A stretch of 64,000 nt of DNA from Antilocapra americana (Eukaryota > Chordata > Mammalia > Artiodactyla > Antilocapridae), in the NCBI GenBank assembly GCA_007570785.1, contig ML664662.1:3794976-3858975 (forward strand), in the 5' to 3' direction. Each line of letters opens with the position of its first letter. Position 1 is the first letter of the stretch. Position numbers and translations under genes: made by a program. A model generated the notes under the pieces. That model had not been told where the DNA came from and did not search any database. It was given only the letters and a program-made list of their open reading frames with translations. Shown here in pieces: positions 50,919 through 63,724 of this stretch.

Positions 50919-51120
50919 ACCCTCTGGTACCCCACTGGTACCCACTAGTTGGTTTTCTATATCGGTAAGTCTGTTAAAATTACCTGTTTTCATGCCATCC
51001 GCCCCTCATATTGTGCCGGCTAACCAAGGGCAGGTACTCTGTCATGTTCATTTTTGTTCTCCGATCTGTGTCATGGTGTTTGACACATGTCAAGGCCTCC
51101 AAAAATGCCTGCTGACCCTA

Positions 51121-53700
51121 TAACATCTCATTTCTCACCCCGGTGCAGGCGGATGCTGAAGTGGGGATGAGATGTGGAAAGAAGATGGGCTGAGATGGTC
51201 CCACTGCTAAACCAGGCCACTAGCCCCAGGCAGCTTAATCCTGTGGTTCTGGCCAGAGAGAAAGGGCCTCTTCCTGCAGCCCACATCAAAGAATGGTACA
51301 TGGAAGGGACCTTGAAAAACTCCTAAACCTACTGTCTTCTTACCTAACCTAGAGAACTCCACAATCAGGTGGCTTAATCTAAAAGGAAAGGATGTTGGCT
51401 TTCTTTGTTTTTGCTGGGAACACTGTCATGTCATCATGGAAGCACTGATTATTGTCCACTGACACGAAACTCCCAGGTAGCAATGATATATGTCTTTGCC
51501 AAATAGTAATACAACTGGGAAAAGGAATTATTACTTAAGAAATATGGTTTGGGAGACTGAATTTTTGAAAACATGTGATCTAGCAGAGCCTCATAATAGT
51601 CAGACTTGGTACATATTATTTCAACATCCTGCAGTGTACTCTACAAAGCTTAGTGGCCAAAGACACTTGCATTGTACAAATCCCTGCTGTTATCTATTCA
51701 AAGTCACCCTTTGTAATTCACTATAGTTCAATTAAAAAAAACAAAGAAAAAAGTCAACTATCCAGGAGCCCTCATAAAATGATTTTTTAAAAAAAATAGC
51801 TACACCTGTGTTTCACCCAGAGTAAAGGAAATGAACTGTCAGTGTGACCACAGTAATGATGTAACATAATGCCATCTAGACTTTATTTTAGCCACAACAT
51901 TTGTTTTAATGATTTTGTAAACAGTTTTCATCTTGTATTTCAGAATCACTAAGGCTAGGAAGGGGTCAGGTGAATCTGCCTGCATCTAGTGAAAAAAACT
52001 CGACGTTTCACTAGGTATTTATAAATGTGAGTGTCTGCAAATCGTTGGGGCCATATCCCTCAGGAATGGCAAGGGAAAGGGATCTGTAGTGATTAAAAAA
52101 AAAAAACAGACAGTTTCCCTACTCCATCTCCAGGTACTCCTTTCACAGATGAAGAAATAAAACAGCACAAAAGAAACAAAGTGGTTTTCTCAAGGCTACT
52201 TAACTGGTTAGTGTTGGAGCTACAATTAGAATCCAGAGTGATTAACTTAAGAGTCCAGAAGTATATTCACACTGCATAAATGATAACTAAGGTTGTCACC
52301 TATAGAGGTCGATTGAAGGAAATTCAACAGGAAACAATTATAGCGGGAAATAAGATACCATTGATGAAATTCCACATTGTGGACTATTTCTGGCAGGTTT
52401 TTAATCACAGAATCAGCCTGCTGCCCCAAACCATCTGTACTGTTCATAAATCTACTCTCAAAAAAATGTTTTCCTCACACAAGTGAGAATTATTTTTTCT
52501 AGGTCATCTCCTGCTTTAGAACTTTTAGAGAGCTTACTGTTGCCAACCTCAGAGGAATCTTGATGATTTTTAACCTGCATTTATCAGATTCATAATCCCT
52601 CTTGGTGCTATTTTTAGCACATCTCTTAAAGGAAGACTGATACCCTTGAGATGGAAGTGGTGGTTGGCAGACATAATGGGTTCCATTTGGTTGTTTATTC
52701 ATTTGTGAACTGGCTTATTTTTGGCAGTCTGGTGAATACGTGGGTTGAATGCTTTTGCTTTGCAACCTACATTTAATCTTACCAAGATACTGAACATGAA
52801 TGATATATGAGAATAAAGTCCTTAGGGTAATGAATCCTATGCTGTACTGTCATGGTCCATGATTTACAAAGACAGATGGGATGTGAAGTACAGTTCAGAA
52901 AGAATGGAGTAACTGTCCTTCAAGACTCCTACATCAATTAAGTGACCCAGCCACTTATTTTAGTAAACAATCTTCCCACTCTTTACAGGGCTTTTTACTA
53001 TATATTGGATCCTTTTAAAATAGGCTGTATTTAATTTGGGACATTTCCAAAATTCAAGGAACCTGGGATGCTTGAAGGATATACAATAGCCATCACTGCT
53101 AATGATTAAAGGGACTAGGAAATGAGAGTGTTGAGCATAACATGAAGAGATATCATCTCCAGAATGGTAAATAACTGCTGTTTTTCTTCAAGAAAAAGTT
53201 CAAAGCCAGAAAAAAAAAATGGACTCAAGTGATCACTGGTAGGAATTAGCCTGGACATAATGTACAATGCCCTGGCACTGGTACAAGCACACACAGGAGA
53301 CTTTGAAGTCCTCCCTTAAGTAAAAGTGGCAGGAAGAGAAAATCTAGCCAATGGACTAAGACTTCTATTATTCGTCATCTCAGACTGTACTGAAGTAAAA
53401 AATGAAATTCCACTTGGATTAAAGAATGTTATATAGGTAAGGAGGGGAAAGGAAGTAATAAAAATCAGGTAACAAACTAAAGAAAAATCAAATATATTTT
53501 AAAGCTGTATTCACTCATGGCATTGAAGCATAGCTGTGAAAATTAAATACATTCCTAATCAAAAATGTGCATTATTTCAGTATTTTAAGTCTCTCCCCTG
53601 GCCAATTGACCAAAATGAATTGTTTTCTCTGAATTTAACTTATTTTGAATTGCATCTTCTCTAAGGCCTAATTAATGGTGTAATGGGGTTAAAAAAACAA
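51121..53700. other. LANCL3 intron, mostly unassigned
   Basis: AT-rich intron with only a MIR-like fragment near 52120; no exon-like segment with splice sites found. Confidence 0.45.
52120..52245 (+). mobile_element. MIR-like fragment
   Basis: TTTCACAGATGAAGAAATAAA, CAAGGCTACTTAACTGGTTAG and ATTAGAATCCAGAG. Confidence 0.55.
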
Positions 53701-53844
53701 AGAAAGAAAGTGAAAAGATGGGGTCTGATAAGTTTCCAGGCTCAATTCCAGAGAGTTCACCGCAAATGGCTTCTCATTTCTCTAGACTTTTCATTAGGTG
53801 ATAATGGAAACTGTCATTTGAAGACAAATTATAGAACAGTCCAT

Positions 53845-54003
53845 CTTAAACCTTAATGTGCATACAAATTGACTAGGGACCTTGTTGCAATGTGGATTGG
53901 GATTCACTGAGGCTGGGGTGGGGCCTGAGATTCTTGATATCCAGCAAGCGTCCAGGTGGCCCATGCCACTGGTCCAGGACCATGTTTTGAACTGTGAGGT
54001 TCC
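53845..54003 (+). mobile_element. MER5-like DNA-transposon relic
   Basis: CCTTAATGTGCATACAAATTG, CTGGGGTGGGGCCTGAGATTC and TGGTCCAGGACCATGTTTTG are diagnostic. Confidence 0.65.
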
Positions 54004-54004
54004 A

Positions 54005-54515
54005 GACCTGTACTGTCCCATGAAGCTCCTGAGCACCTGCAACATGGCTAGTCTGAATCAGGATAGGATGTAAGTCTAACATATACATGGGATTTCAAAG
54101 ACAATATTTCAAAACTATGAAATCCTACTCGATTTTTAAATTGGCTGCATGTTGAAATAACATTTGGGGGTGTACTGAAAGTGTTATTCACTCAGTCATG
54201 TCCAACTCTTTGCGACCCCGTGGACCATAGCCAGCCAGGCTTCTCTGGCCATGGAACTTCCCAGGCAGGAAATATAGGAATGGGTTGCCGTTTCCTACTC
54301 CAGGGGATCTTCCTGACCCAGGGATCGAACTCTGGTCTCTTGCATTGCAGGCAGATTCTTTACTGTCTGAGCTACCAGGGAAGCCCCTTGGGGTATATTG
54401 GGGTAGATCTGTTATGAAAATTAATTTCACCTGTTTTTGTGGTTTTACTAGGGCTACTAAAAGTTAATTTCATTTGTGGCTCATATTATATTTTATTGGA
54501 GAACACTAGTTTAAT
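54005..54515 (+). mobile_element. Ancient interspersed repeat (TGAGCACCTG family), copy 2, split by a Bov-tA
   Basis: CTGTACTGTCCCATGAAGCTC, CTGAGCACCTGCAACATGGC and GCATGTTGAAATAACATTTG before the SINE; AAAATTAATTTCACCTGTTT and GTGGCTCATATTATATTTTA after it. Confidence 0.65.
54180..54387 (-). mobile_element. Bov-tA SINE splitting an old DNA-transposon copy
   Basis: Reversed copy, TCACTCAGTCATGTCCAAC to CTACCAGGGAAGCCCC. Both flanks carry a TTGGGG-containing motif, consistent with a target duplication. Confidence 0.92.
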
Positions 54516-54671
54516 TTGTATGCAAATAGATACTGATCATTTATATTTTAAACACAGGATCATTTCTGGAGATCTTTAACTGATGGAGACTTCTCTGGCT
54601 TTGAAAAATTTCCTCTTGACCTTTTCGCCTCCTGTGGTAAGGTGTAAGGTGAGAAATACCCTCACTTCTCA

Positions 54672-54965
<294 letters not shown>

Positions 54966-55289
54966 TCAATTGGGAGGAGGACAAGTTTGAAGTCTGGGCC
55001 CAAGTATGACAAATGGATGAAGGGGATGGGGAAAGCCAGGCATTCTGGGCAAAATGTACAGGCAAACAAAGGCTTGTTTGCTGGAGACTATGCTGGACAG
55101 AACCAAGGAAGGGAAAGAAAAAGCTGGAGTTTGGAGAGGGAGGCAGGTGATCTACAATGGGTCCTGCAAGTCATGCTGGCAGGGGTGATGGGGAGACTAC
55201 GAAAGATTCAAAGGGGGATTAACCAACTTTCATTCGCAAGCCTCATATCTCAAAAGTAGCCATTGTGATTCGGTATTCTGTTATTGTGT

Positions 55290-55497
55290 GTGTGTGTGTG
55301 CACACGTGCTCAGTTGTGTTCAACTCTTTGCGACCCCATGAACTGTAGCCCACCAGGCTCCTCTGTCCATGGGATTTCCCAGGCAAGAATACTGGAGTGG
55401 GTTGTCATTTCCTTCTCCAGGGGATCTTCCCTACCCAGGAATCAATCCTGTGTATTCTGCATTGGCAAACAGATTCTTTACTACTGAGTCACCAGGG
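55290..55497 (-). mobile_element. Bov-tA SINE in the short LANCL3 intron
   Basis: Reversed copy after a short TG run; it ends GAGTCACCAGGGAAT. The intron joins exons 56080-56203 and 54740-54937. Confidence 0.92.
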
Positions 55498-55657
55498 AAT
55501 TAATCCATTAATATTAAAAACTTGAAGATGTCAGTGGCTGAATCCTGTTTCCTTGTGCACAGGTACTGTTAGCACCGACTGTATAAGCTGTTCAACTTTC
55601 AGCAAAAATAGGCCAATGACTTCACAATCAAGAATAAAGTATTTTAGTCTTTAGTGA

Positions 55658-55850
55658 AAATCCCTGGTGGATCAGTGGTAAAGAATCCACCTGCCAGTGC
55701 AGGAGACCTGGGTTTGATCCCTGGGTCATGAAGATCCCCTGGATAAGGGAAGGACCACCCACTCTAGTATTCTTGCCTGGGAAAATCCCATGGATAGAGG
55801 AGTTTGGCAGGCTACAGTCCATGGGGTCGCATACAGTCAGACATGACTGA
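55658..55850 (+). mobile_element. Bov-tA SINE in the short LANCL3 intron, opposite orientation
   Basis: Forward copy AATCCCTGGTGGATCAGTG to GACATGACTGACTCA, followed by a (CA)n tail. Confidence 0.93.

Positions 55851-55890
<40 letters not shown>
55851..55890. repeat. (CA)n microsatellite at a Bov-tA tail
   Basis: About 20 CA units continuing directly from the SINE tail; it lies about 190 bases from the LANCL3 exon at 56080. Confidence 0.95.
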
Positions 55891-55891
<1 letters not shown>

Positions 55892-56074
55892 TGTTAAAAC
55901 AGTTACCTTTCTGACAGGTAGACTCTGAAAATAAATATGAAATTGTGCTTTGAAGTATCCATCAATAGCTATTTTCAAATGGCTTTTTAAAAGGTTCCCA
56001 GTGATAGTGATGACCTATGTAAAAGCTGCTATTAGAGACGGCCTTCCTCCTCCAGGCCTCGGCCAACACCTTCA

Positions 56075-56230
<156 letters not shown>

Positions 56231-56707
56231 TCAAGTCAGGATCTTCATTATTCCTCTGACACCAGATTTTCTTGCTTAAATAGTCTATCAGCATAAACCC
56301 CCCACACTCCTCTTCTTCTTTGTAAATAAGCTCAGTCCACCACACCTTTTTTAAAAACCACTGATCCTCTCTCTGCTGTCAAGTTTATCTCCCCTCTTCA
56401 GAAAATTTGCCGTTCTGATGGCAAACACAAATCTTTACTGCTAGGCTTTTGTAAAAGGTGAAGACCACCTTAGAGCTGTTATATCATTAATCCTTGTCAC
56501 AAGAACAAGCAGTTGCTCAGAAAAGAACGAAGAATGGTCCTAAGTGACCATGCTTAACAAAGCTGTAACTCCTGATATATGGCATGGGTCTAGCTCAGAC
56601 AATGGGCCTTCAGTCTGTGTCATTTTGACTGTGCTTATAAAGCCACAAGTCTATGACAAGCTGATACATGACAGACTCGCTAGAGCCTACTTTTGCAGTC
56701 TCTGAAG

Positions 56708-56905
56708 GGCTTCCTAGGTGCCAGCCAAGGCAGGAGACACAAGAGACATGGGTTCTATCCCTGGGTGTGGAAGATCTCCCAAAGAGGGAATGGCAACTCA
56801 TTCAAGTTTTCTTGCCTGGAGAACCCCATCGACAGGGGAGCCTGGGGGGCTATAGTCCATAGGGTTGCAAAGAGTGAGACCCGACTGAGCACAGAACAGC
56901 ACAGC
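56708..56905 (+). mobile_element. Bov-tA SINE upstream of LANCL3 exon 56080-56203
   Basis: Forward copy, GGGCTTCCTAGGTGCCAGC to CCGACTGAGCACAGAAC; the tRNA-like head is shortened. Confidence 0.9.
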
Positions 56906-56966
56906 AGAAGGAAACCAAAGTCCAGTAAGGACCAATGCCAAAGAACATTCACTATCAAAATGACTC

Positions 56967-57070
56967 TGGGCACTTCCCTTTGGTCCAGTGGTTAAGATTC
57001 CCTGCTTCCACTGCAAGGGGCTTGGGTTCCAGCCCTGGTTGGGGAATGAAGATCCCACATCAGAAACAGA
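56967..57070 (+). mobile_element. CHR-type tRNA-derived SINE
   Basis: Begins CACTTCCCTTTGGTCCAGTG and continues with GGTTAAGATTCC and CTGGTTGGGGAATGAAGATCC. It lies about 60 bases past a Bov-tA copy. Confidence 0.83.
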
Positions 57071-57878
57071 ATGACTGAATAGAGAATGGCCAAAAGGCAC
57101 TGCGTGACATGCCGTCTCCCATATTTTATTCAATTTCCTCACTGTAAGTTTGAGGGCTATAGAGATTAAAATGTTTTCAAGCCTACAAAGCATCACTGCA
57201 ATTATTAAGGTTCCGCGCAGGTATGCAATGTTCTCTGCCACCCACTCAGCCTCAGGGCTGACTGGATGCTCCCTCTGGCACCCTCTCATGTCCCCATTAC
57301 TCTTGGCACAGCAGCCACTGTGTTCTCTCTTTCTCTCTAGTGGATGCTCAGACGCAAAGACCGTGGCATCTCAACATTTTGGTATCCTTGGTTCCTAATG
57401 CTGAGCCTGAGGGAGCCTTTGGTAACTGATGAGTAAGAGCCAGGTGTACTGGCATGAAAAGCAGAGTCCTCCCTCTCCTCTTTCCTTTACTCCACCTCCC
57501 CCCTTTCCCTTCCTTCCAAAATTCTTTCTTAAGCCCTTACTATCACAGGGTAGGAAAGCCTGTCCCAGATGCTGGAGACATAACAGTGAACAGGATGACA
57601 AGACCTTTACTCTCATGAAGCCAACCTTCCAAAAAGGCAAACCTATGTAAGAAAAGTACTAGTCAGAGTAACCAAAAAAGAAAAATCACCTACAGTTCAG
57701 CCTTGGCCTGACTGAATGAATCTGGGATCAAGTCTATTGGATTTTGTTTCTTTCTCTAAAGACTCACATATCAAATTTTCCTATGTGGTATCTGCCATCT
57801 GACTCACCCAATCCTTTAGAAATAACTAATGATTTCTTAAATCATGACTTGCTCTTCTGATTTACCCAACATTAGAAG

Positions 57879-58108
57879 GGGCTAACCAGGTGGCACTAGT
57901 GGTAAAGAACCCACCTGCCAATGCAGGAGACTAAGAAACACAGGTTAGATTCCAGCGTTGGGGAATTCCCTGGAGAAGGAAATGGCAACCCACTCCAGTA
58001 TTCTTGCCTGGAGAATCCCCACTGACAGAGGAGCCTGGTGGACTATGGTCCATAGGGTCGCAAAGAGTCAGACATTACTGAAGCAACTTAGCATGCATGC
58101 ACACACAG
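57879..58108 (+). mobile_element. Bov-tA SINE
   Basis: Forward copy, head GGCTAACCAGGTGGCACTAG, B-box region degraded, tail ends CACACACA. Confidence 0.9.
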
Positions 58109-58317
58109 AAGGGCAAACTATAATCCAGGTTTTGGCCTCTTCAAATCTAGCATTTAATTTGGGAAAATAATTACATAAAAGGAAGTTGTTCATTAATTTG
58201 CCAATGAACATTACTGAGCTACTAGTCCAGTGAGGCCCTCTATTAGGCATTGTGGGGAACTCAACAAGCCTGGGAAAAGTTTTTTTAGACAAGTCTACAA
58301 TAGAGCAATTAAAGTTC

Positions 58318-59660
58318 ACAAGCCCACCTCACACTGGTCAGAATGACCATCATCAAAAAGTCTGCAAATAATAAATGCTGGAGAGGGTGTGGAGAAAAGG
58401 GAACCAACCCTCTTAGACAGTTGGTGGGAATGTAAATTGGTGCAGCCACTATGGGGAACAGCATGGAGGTTTCTTCAAAAACTCAAAATAGAAATACCAC
58501 GTATGTCTGGAGAAAACTCTAATTTGAAAAGATACATGCACCCCAATGTTCACAGCAGCACTATTTACAATAGCCAAGACAAGGAAGCAACCTAAATGTT
58601 TATCGACAGAGGAATGTATAAAGATGTGGTTTATATATACAATGAAATATTTGTCAGCCATAAAAAAATGAAAAATGTCATTTGCAGCAACATGGATGGA
58701 CCTAGAGATTATCATACTAAGTGAAGAAAGTCAGGCAGAGAAAGACAAATATCATATTATATAATTTATATGTGCAATCTACAAAATGACATAAATGAAC
58801 TTACTTCAGTTCAGTTCAGTTCAGTCACTCAGTCATGTCCGAAACTTTGCGACCCCATGGACTGCAGCACGCCAGGCCTCCCTGTCCATCACCAACTCCC
58901 AGAGCCCACCCAAACTCATGTCCTTTGAGTCAGTGATGCCATCCAACCATCTCATCCTCTGTTGTCCCCTTCTCCTCCTTCCCTCAATCTTTCCCAGCAT
59001 CAAGGTCTTTTCAAATGAGTTAGCTCTTTGCATGAGGTGGCCAAAGTATTGGAGTTTCAGCTTCAACATCAGTCCTTCCAATGAACACCCAAGACTGATC
59101 TCCTTTAGGATGGAATGGTTGGATCTCCAAGGGACTCTCAAGAGTCTTCTCCAACACCACAGTTTAAAAGCATCAATTCTTCGGTGCTCAGCTTTCTTTA
59201 TAGTCCAACTCTCACATTCATACATGACCACTGAGAAAAACCATAGCCTTGACTAGACGGACCTTTGTTGGCAAAGTAATGTCTCTGCTTTTTAATATGC
59301 TGTCTAGGTTGGTTATAACCTTCCTTCCAAGGAGTAAGCATCTTTTAATTTCATGGCTGAACTTATTTACAAAACAGAAATAGATTCACTGACAGAGTAA
59401 ACAAACTTATGGTTACCAAAGGGGAAAGGAGGGGGACAGATGAATTAGGAATTGAGGATTAACAGATGTATATTCCTATATATAAAATAGATAGCCAACA
59501 AGGATCTACTGTATAGTACAAGGAACTATATTTAGTATCTTATAATAACCTATAAGGGAAAATAATCTGAAAAGAGGAATATACGTATATATAATATATA
59601 ACTGAATCACTTTGCTGTACATCTGAAACATTGTAAAGCAACTTAAATTTTTTTCTTTAA
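58318..59660 (+). mobile_element. L1 3' end interrupted by BovB
   Basis: Begins in ORF2 (CACCTCACACTGGTCAGAAT, GGAGAGGGTGTGGAGAAAA), breaks at 58806, resumes at 59358 with the 3' UTR (CAAACTTATGGTTACCAAAG, CACTTTGCTGTACATCTGAA) and ends in A-rich sequence. Confidence 0.92.
58807..59357 (-). mobile_element. BovB LINE 3' end inserted into an L1
   Basis: This is the reverse-complement BovB 3' end. Its (ACTGA)n-type terminal repeat lies at 58807-58825 (plus strand GTTCAGTTCAGTTCAGT), and the minus strand encodes the decayed C-terminal tail. Duplicated target TGAACTTAYTT lies at 58796-58806 and 59358-59368 (10 of 11 match). It interrupts the L1 at 58318-59660. Confidence 0.93.
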
Positions 59661-61299
59661 TTAAAAAAGAAAAGTTCATGAGCCCAGGCAGGTGTGGAAA
59701 GAAATTGTAGTGCAGAGCATGTAACACATCAGCTTCACTAAAACTCTGGGTCCTCGTTTTCCATTTGGTTGCTCAGAAACAATTACAGGTATGCCATGAG
59801 TTTCAATGTAAATTACTCTTTTACTAGGTACCTATCTTTGCCTCTTGGGTTTACTCCTTCCTGTCTAACATTCCCAAAGACCTATCTTCTGACACTTTCC
59901 CACCGTCATTTCAAGGCTTAGCCCCAGGTCTTTCCTTAGCTGAATGGCCCATTTCTCTTATATTTTGCACTCTGCATCTATCAAAATGCTACCAAAATTT
60001 CAATTTGCCACTAAAAACATCTTTCTCTGTGCCTTTATTGGCATCAACTGATCTCACATTTGGTCTGACTCTACCTAATATCTTGCATTATCAGTCTCAT
60101 ATCAACCCCACCATTCTGGCTTACTCTCAGAAACTTGCCAAGAACCTCAAAAGGCATGAACTTAAAAGGAGTCTATCCTGGTACCATCCATAATTCCCTG
60201 GGAATATATTTGGCTCTTCACCTGAACTGAGGTCCTGTCTGCCTCTACTAGTCTTGAATCCATACAACAGAGGCAGTTTTTATGAAAAGGCCTCTGGAGT
60301 TTCAGGGTATGTACTCATTTGAATGACTAAAGTTCTTCCTATTTGACTTCTGGGCTGATAATTGAAAACTGGATTACTTTTTCCTCCGTTGAACATATAT
60401 TCATGTCTCCTTTACTTCCACTTGCTTGTTTTTCTTCTTTTTCTCTATTTTTGACCACACAGTGCCACATAGGAGATCTTAGTTCTCTGACTAGGGATTG
60501 AACCTTCGCCCCCTGCCATGAGAGCATGGTGTTCCAACCACACTGGACCACCAAGGGAAATCCCATCCACCTGCTTGTTTTTAACCCAGAAGAAAAAAAT
60601 CAACTTTGGTTCTATGTGGTGCCCTCTCTTTTCCTTTCCACCCCTAATCCACAGCTCCGAATAGAGAATGAGTTTATAAAATATTGCAAAACCTCCCCGG
60701 TCATGCATCATGTCTGGGCGGTTTCCTCTTATCTCTCAGAAACACTGTGAAAAACAAAGAGAAACGGTGCTTGTTGGGCTGGATAAAGACCAGTTATGCG
60801 TGCAGTTCTTTATCGCTGGGAACAGGCAAGACCTACCCTTGGCTTTATTGATCAGCAAATAAAAAGTGAAGAGTGCTGGTGAAAAGTGTGCAGAGGAGAC
60901 CATCGAGCAAGAGGGTCCTGGTCTCACCGTCCTTCCCCCCAACACACAGTACATTAGGAAGGAAGGAGATGACATGGTGGGGGGGATAGGGGTGGACAGT
61001 GGCTGCTTCATGTTCTCTCATAGGTCTGCCCTCTCCAATATCCTTCCAGGTCCCACTCCCAGCGCAGAGTAACACATGAGCACACATACCTCAAAGAAGA
61101 TGGCCTCCCAGCTTCTGAAACCTGCTGAAGTCTTAGGAATAAGGAAACAGCATTTCCACTGGGGGGAAAGGAGTGACTGGGGGTGGCAGAGAGGGGCTCC
61201 CTGCCCATTAGGCCTTTATCAAAACACACCCAAATTTCTTCTCCTGTATTTGTAGCACATAATAAGGTTATTCCCCTACTGATGTCTTGGATGGATTTG
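59661..61299. other. LANCL3 upstream intron, mostly unassigned
   Basis: Apart from the CHR SINE at 60440, this is diverged sequence without a recognised element or exon. A short C/G-rich stretch lies near 60935-61000. Confidence 0.45.
60440..60566 (-). mobile_element. CHR-type tRNA-derived SINE, reverse
   Basis: Reverse-complement head CCACCAAGGGAAATCCC at 60550-60566, B-box complement GGGATTGAACC, and a T-rich (poly-A complement) left end. Confidence 0.84.
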
Positions 61300-61670
61300 G
61301 TTCTCTTTTCGAATTATTATTATTATTTTACTATAGTTGATTTCCAGTGTTAATTTCTGCTGTACAGTAAAGGGACTCAGTTATATACATATATATGTTC
61401 TTTTTATATTCTTTTCCATTACAGTAATCACAGGATATTGAATAGTTCCCTGTGCTACCACAGTAGGACTTTGTTGATTATCCATTCTGTATGTGATCCT
61501 TTGCATCTGCTAATCCCACACTCCCAGTCCACCCCTCTCCCAACCCACCCCTGTATTGGCAACCACAAGTCCGTTCCCTATGTCTGTGAGTCTCTATCTG
61601 TTTCAAAGATGGGTTCATTTGTGACATATTTTAGATTCTACATATAAGTGACAGCATATGGTATTTGGAT
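61300..61670 (-). mobile_element. L1 3' UTR, reverse
   Basis: Plus strand reads ACTATAGTTGATTTCCAGTG, TTCTGCTGTACAGTAAAGGG and TCCCTGTGCTACCACAGTAG, the reverse complement of an L1 3' UTR. Confidence 0.87.
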
Positions 61671-62344
61671 TTGGTTCTTTAAATAAATTTTTTATGCTGA
61701 ATTGAAATAAATTAAGATATGTCAAACATGCAATGCAAGTCTCTGGTGGTTTGGTGTAAATAGTTTCATTAGTTTAGCTGATTCCCTTCGCTGGTCCTTG
61801 AACAGAGGTGTCTGTTGTGAAAGAGTCCTATGGGGCTGTGCTATGAGCATGAAGAGACGAGAGCACAATAAAGCTCATGCTATGTTGCTTGGCCCCAACC
61901 TAAAGGTTGAGCTCTGATGCACCCACCTCCCTACTGAGGATACATGATCTTTGTTAAGGAAATAAACAAAACGGGCTAAGCCACAGAAAGCCTGCCTCAC
62001 CACAGACCCCTTTTCAGAGTGAAGTGTCCCGCCCAGAGGTCCTCTGAAGTGGCGGTCTTCGCTAGCTTGCTATCAACCACGGCCAGCATGAGCAAGCAAC
62101 AGTCCAAAATGCCCCGAGTAGGTGACTGCCCAGATGGATGGAATGCAAAAGGTCACTTCAATATCATGCCAAACACACATGTAACAGAGAAAGAACCTAG
62201 TGCAGTTAATGTCAGGTTAGTTGACATGAGGTTATTTCCTCCAGCAATGTATTTCACCCACTCCTTTGCCCCACCATTTCTGGTGGTAGCACAAGTTTCT
62301 GCTTCAAGAAAGAAAACAGTCATTTGATGATCAATGAACATCAA

Positions 62345-62467
62345 AATGACTTTTTTTAGGTTTTTAAAAAAATTTATTGGAGTAGAGTTGATTTACAATG
62401 TCATGTTAGTTTCAAGGATACAGCAAAGTCATTTGATTATACATATACATATATTCATTCATTCTTT
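62345..62467 (-). mobile_element. L1 3' UTR fragment, reverse
   Basis: AGTAGAGTTGATTTACAATG, then TGTTAGTTTCAAGGATACAG and CAAAGTCATTTGATTATACA. It abuts the CHR SINE at 62468. Confidence 0.8.
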
Positions 62468-62593
62468 GGTTTTTTTTTTTTTTGGCTGCATTGCACAGCA
62501 CATGGCATCTTAGCTCCCCGAAGAGGGATTGAACCCACACCCCCTGCACTGGAAGCATGGAGTCTTAACTACTGGACCATCAGGGAAGTCCCC
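62468..62593 (-). mobile_element. CHR-type tRNA-derived SINE, reverse, with poly-A tail
   Basis: A run of about 15 T at 62470-62484 is the tail; the head complement CATCAGGGAAGTCCCC ends near 62593. It sits directly next to an L1 3' UTR fragment. Confidence 0.88.
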
Positions 62594-63337
62594 CTATTCC
62601 TTCTTTTTATGATACTCAAGGAGATAATAGCTCTGGGGAAAAGGCTTTAGGGTTGTTAAGATCCTGGGTATTTTAGTACTTAAAGCTGATAAGATAAACA
62701 ACAGACTTGAAGGCTATCTAGAGTCAGGATGGAGCTAAAGTTCTTCAAGGCAGGCAGAGGTGACATGGAACAGAAATCACGAAGTTGAAAGTCAGTGTGG
62801 AGTTCCTGCTATCTTAGCTCCACTCCCTTGCAACAGGCATTAGGAAAGATCCTATCATCTCCTGAAAAGGTTTGGAAAATTATAGGCAGTTAGGATGTGT
62901 GCCCCCCTACAACCTGGAATTTGGAGAGATGGCATTCAGAGATGTGGCTCCTGTCTCAGAGTCTGGGGCCACTAACAGAGACATGCTACATAGCATGTCC
63001 ACAAGGGAGACAGAAGCAATCCCAAGTTTCCTGTGGGTACCATGGTGGAGCAGAAAAACATCCCATATCCAAAAGTAAATTTTTCTAACAAAATTTCCTG
63101 TCCAAATTTAGAAGTTAGGGAAATTTTTTTGGTACAAAGTCAAAATACAAACAAATGGTTAGAGGCCTCTTTGGGGGCTTTGATTCAGTTGAAAGCCACT
63201 AGGTTACAGATAAGAGCCAGGCCTTCAGGAAATCTCTGGAGTGGGTGGAGAGGTATGTAAGGTGTTGAGAAGACAAAAACTTATAGGAGTTGCTTTGATG
63301 TAGAAGAAGCTTAAAGAGATAAGGTACAGCTAAGGGA

Positions 63338-63546
63338 GACAGGCTTCCCTGGTGGTGCAATGGTAAAGAATCTGCCTGCCAATGCAGGGGACATGGGTTT
63401 GATCCCTGGGTCAGGGAGATTCCCTGGAGAAGGAAACAGCAACCCACTCCGGTGTTTTTGCCTGGAGAATTCCATGGACAGAGAAGCTTGGTGGGCTACA
63501 GTCTATGGGGTCGCAGAGTTGGACATGACTCAGCAACTGAGCATGC
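63338..63546 (+). mobile_element. Bov-tA SINE with perfect 12-base target duplication
   Basis: Forward copy; ACAGCTAAGGGA duplicated at 63326-63337 and 63547-63558. Confidence 0.95.
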
Positions 63547-63724
63547 ACAGCTAAGGGAAGACTTTCAAACAGGAAACAGATATTAATGAATCAGACAATT
63601 TACATTATGTGCTTGGCCTGTGCTGGGCACTTTGAGAGCAGATATATTTTTCTTTCTTTCTTTCTTTTTTGATGTGGACCATTGTTTAAAGTCTTGATTG
63701 AACTTGTTGCAGAATTGCTTCCAT

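Larger units (their letters stand above)
50261..50973 (-). mobile_element. L1 3' UTR inserted in an L2, carrying two Bov-tA copies
   Basis: Minus-strand L1 3' UTR (plus strand TTGAAGTATAGTTGATTTAT, AATTCCCTGTGCTATACAA, CTTAATCCCCTACCCGTC). It is bounded by TTAAAATTACYTGTTTT at 50244-50260 and 50974-50990 (16 of 17 match). Confidence 0.9.
50095..51120 (+). mobile_element. L2 LINE, split by the L1 insertion
   Basis: L2 3' text before the break (CCTCCAGGAAGCCTTCCTGG, GAGCTCCCATCACTCC) and after it (CAAGGGCAGGTACTCTGTCA, TGTTCATTTTTGTTCTCCG). The two halves are collinear once the L1 is removed. Confidence 0.82.
61671..63320. other. LANCL3 upstream intron, mostly unassigned
   Basis: Outside the L1 and CHR pieces at 62345-62593 nothing is recognised. 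Open frames at 62019 and 62872 lack any family resemblance. Confidence 0.45.
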
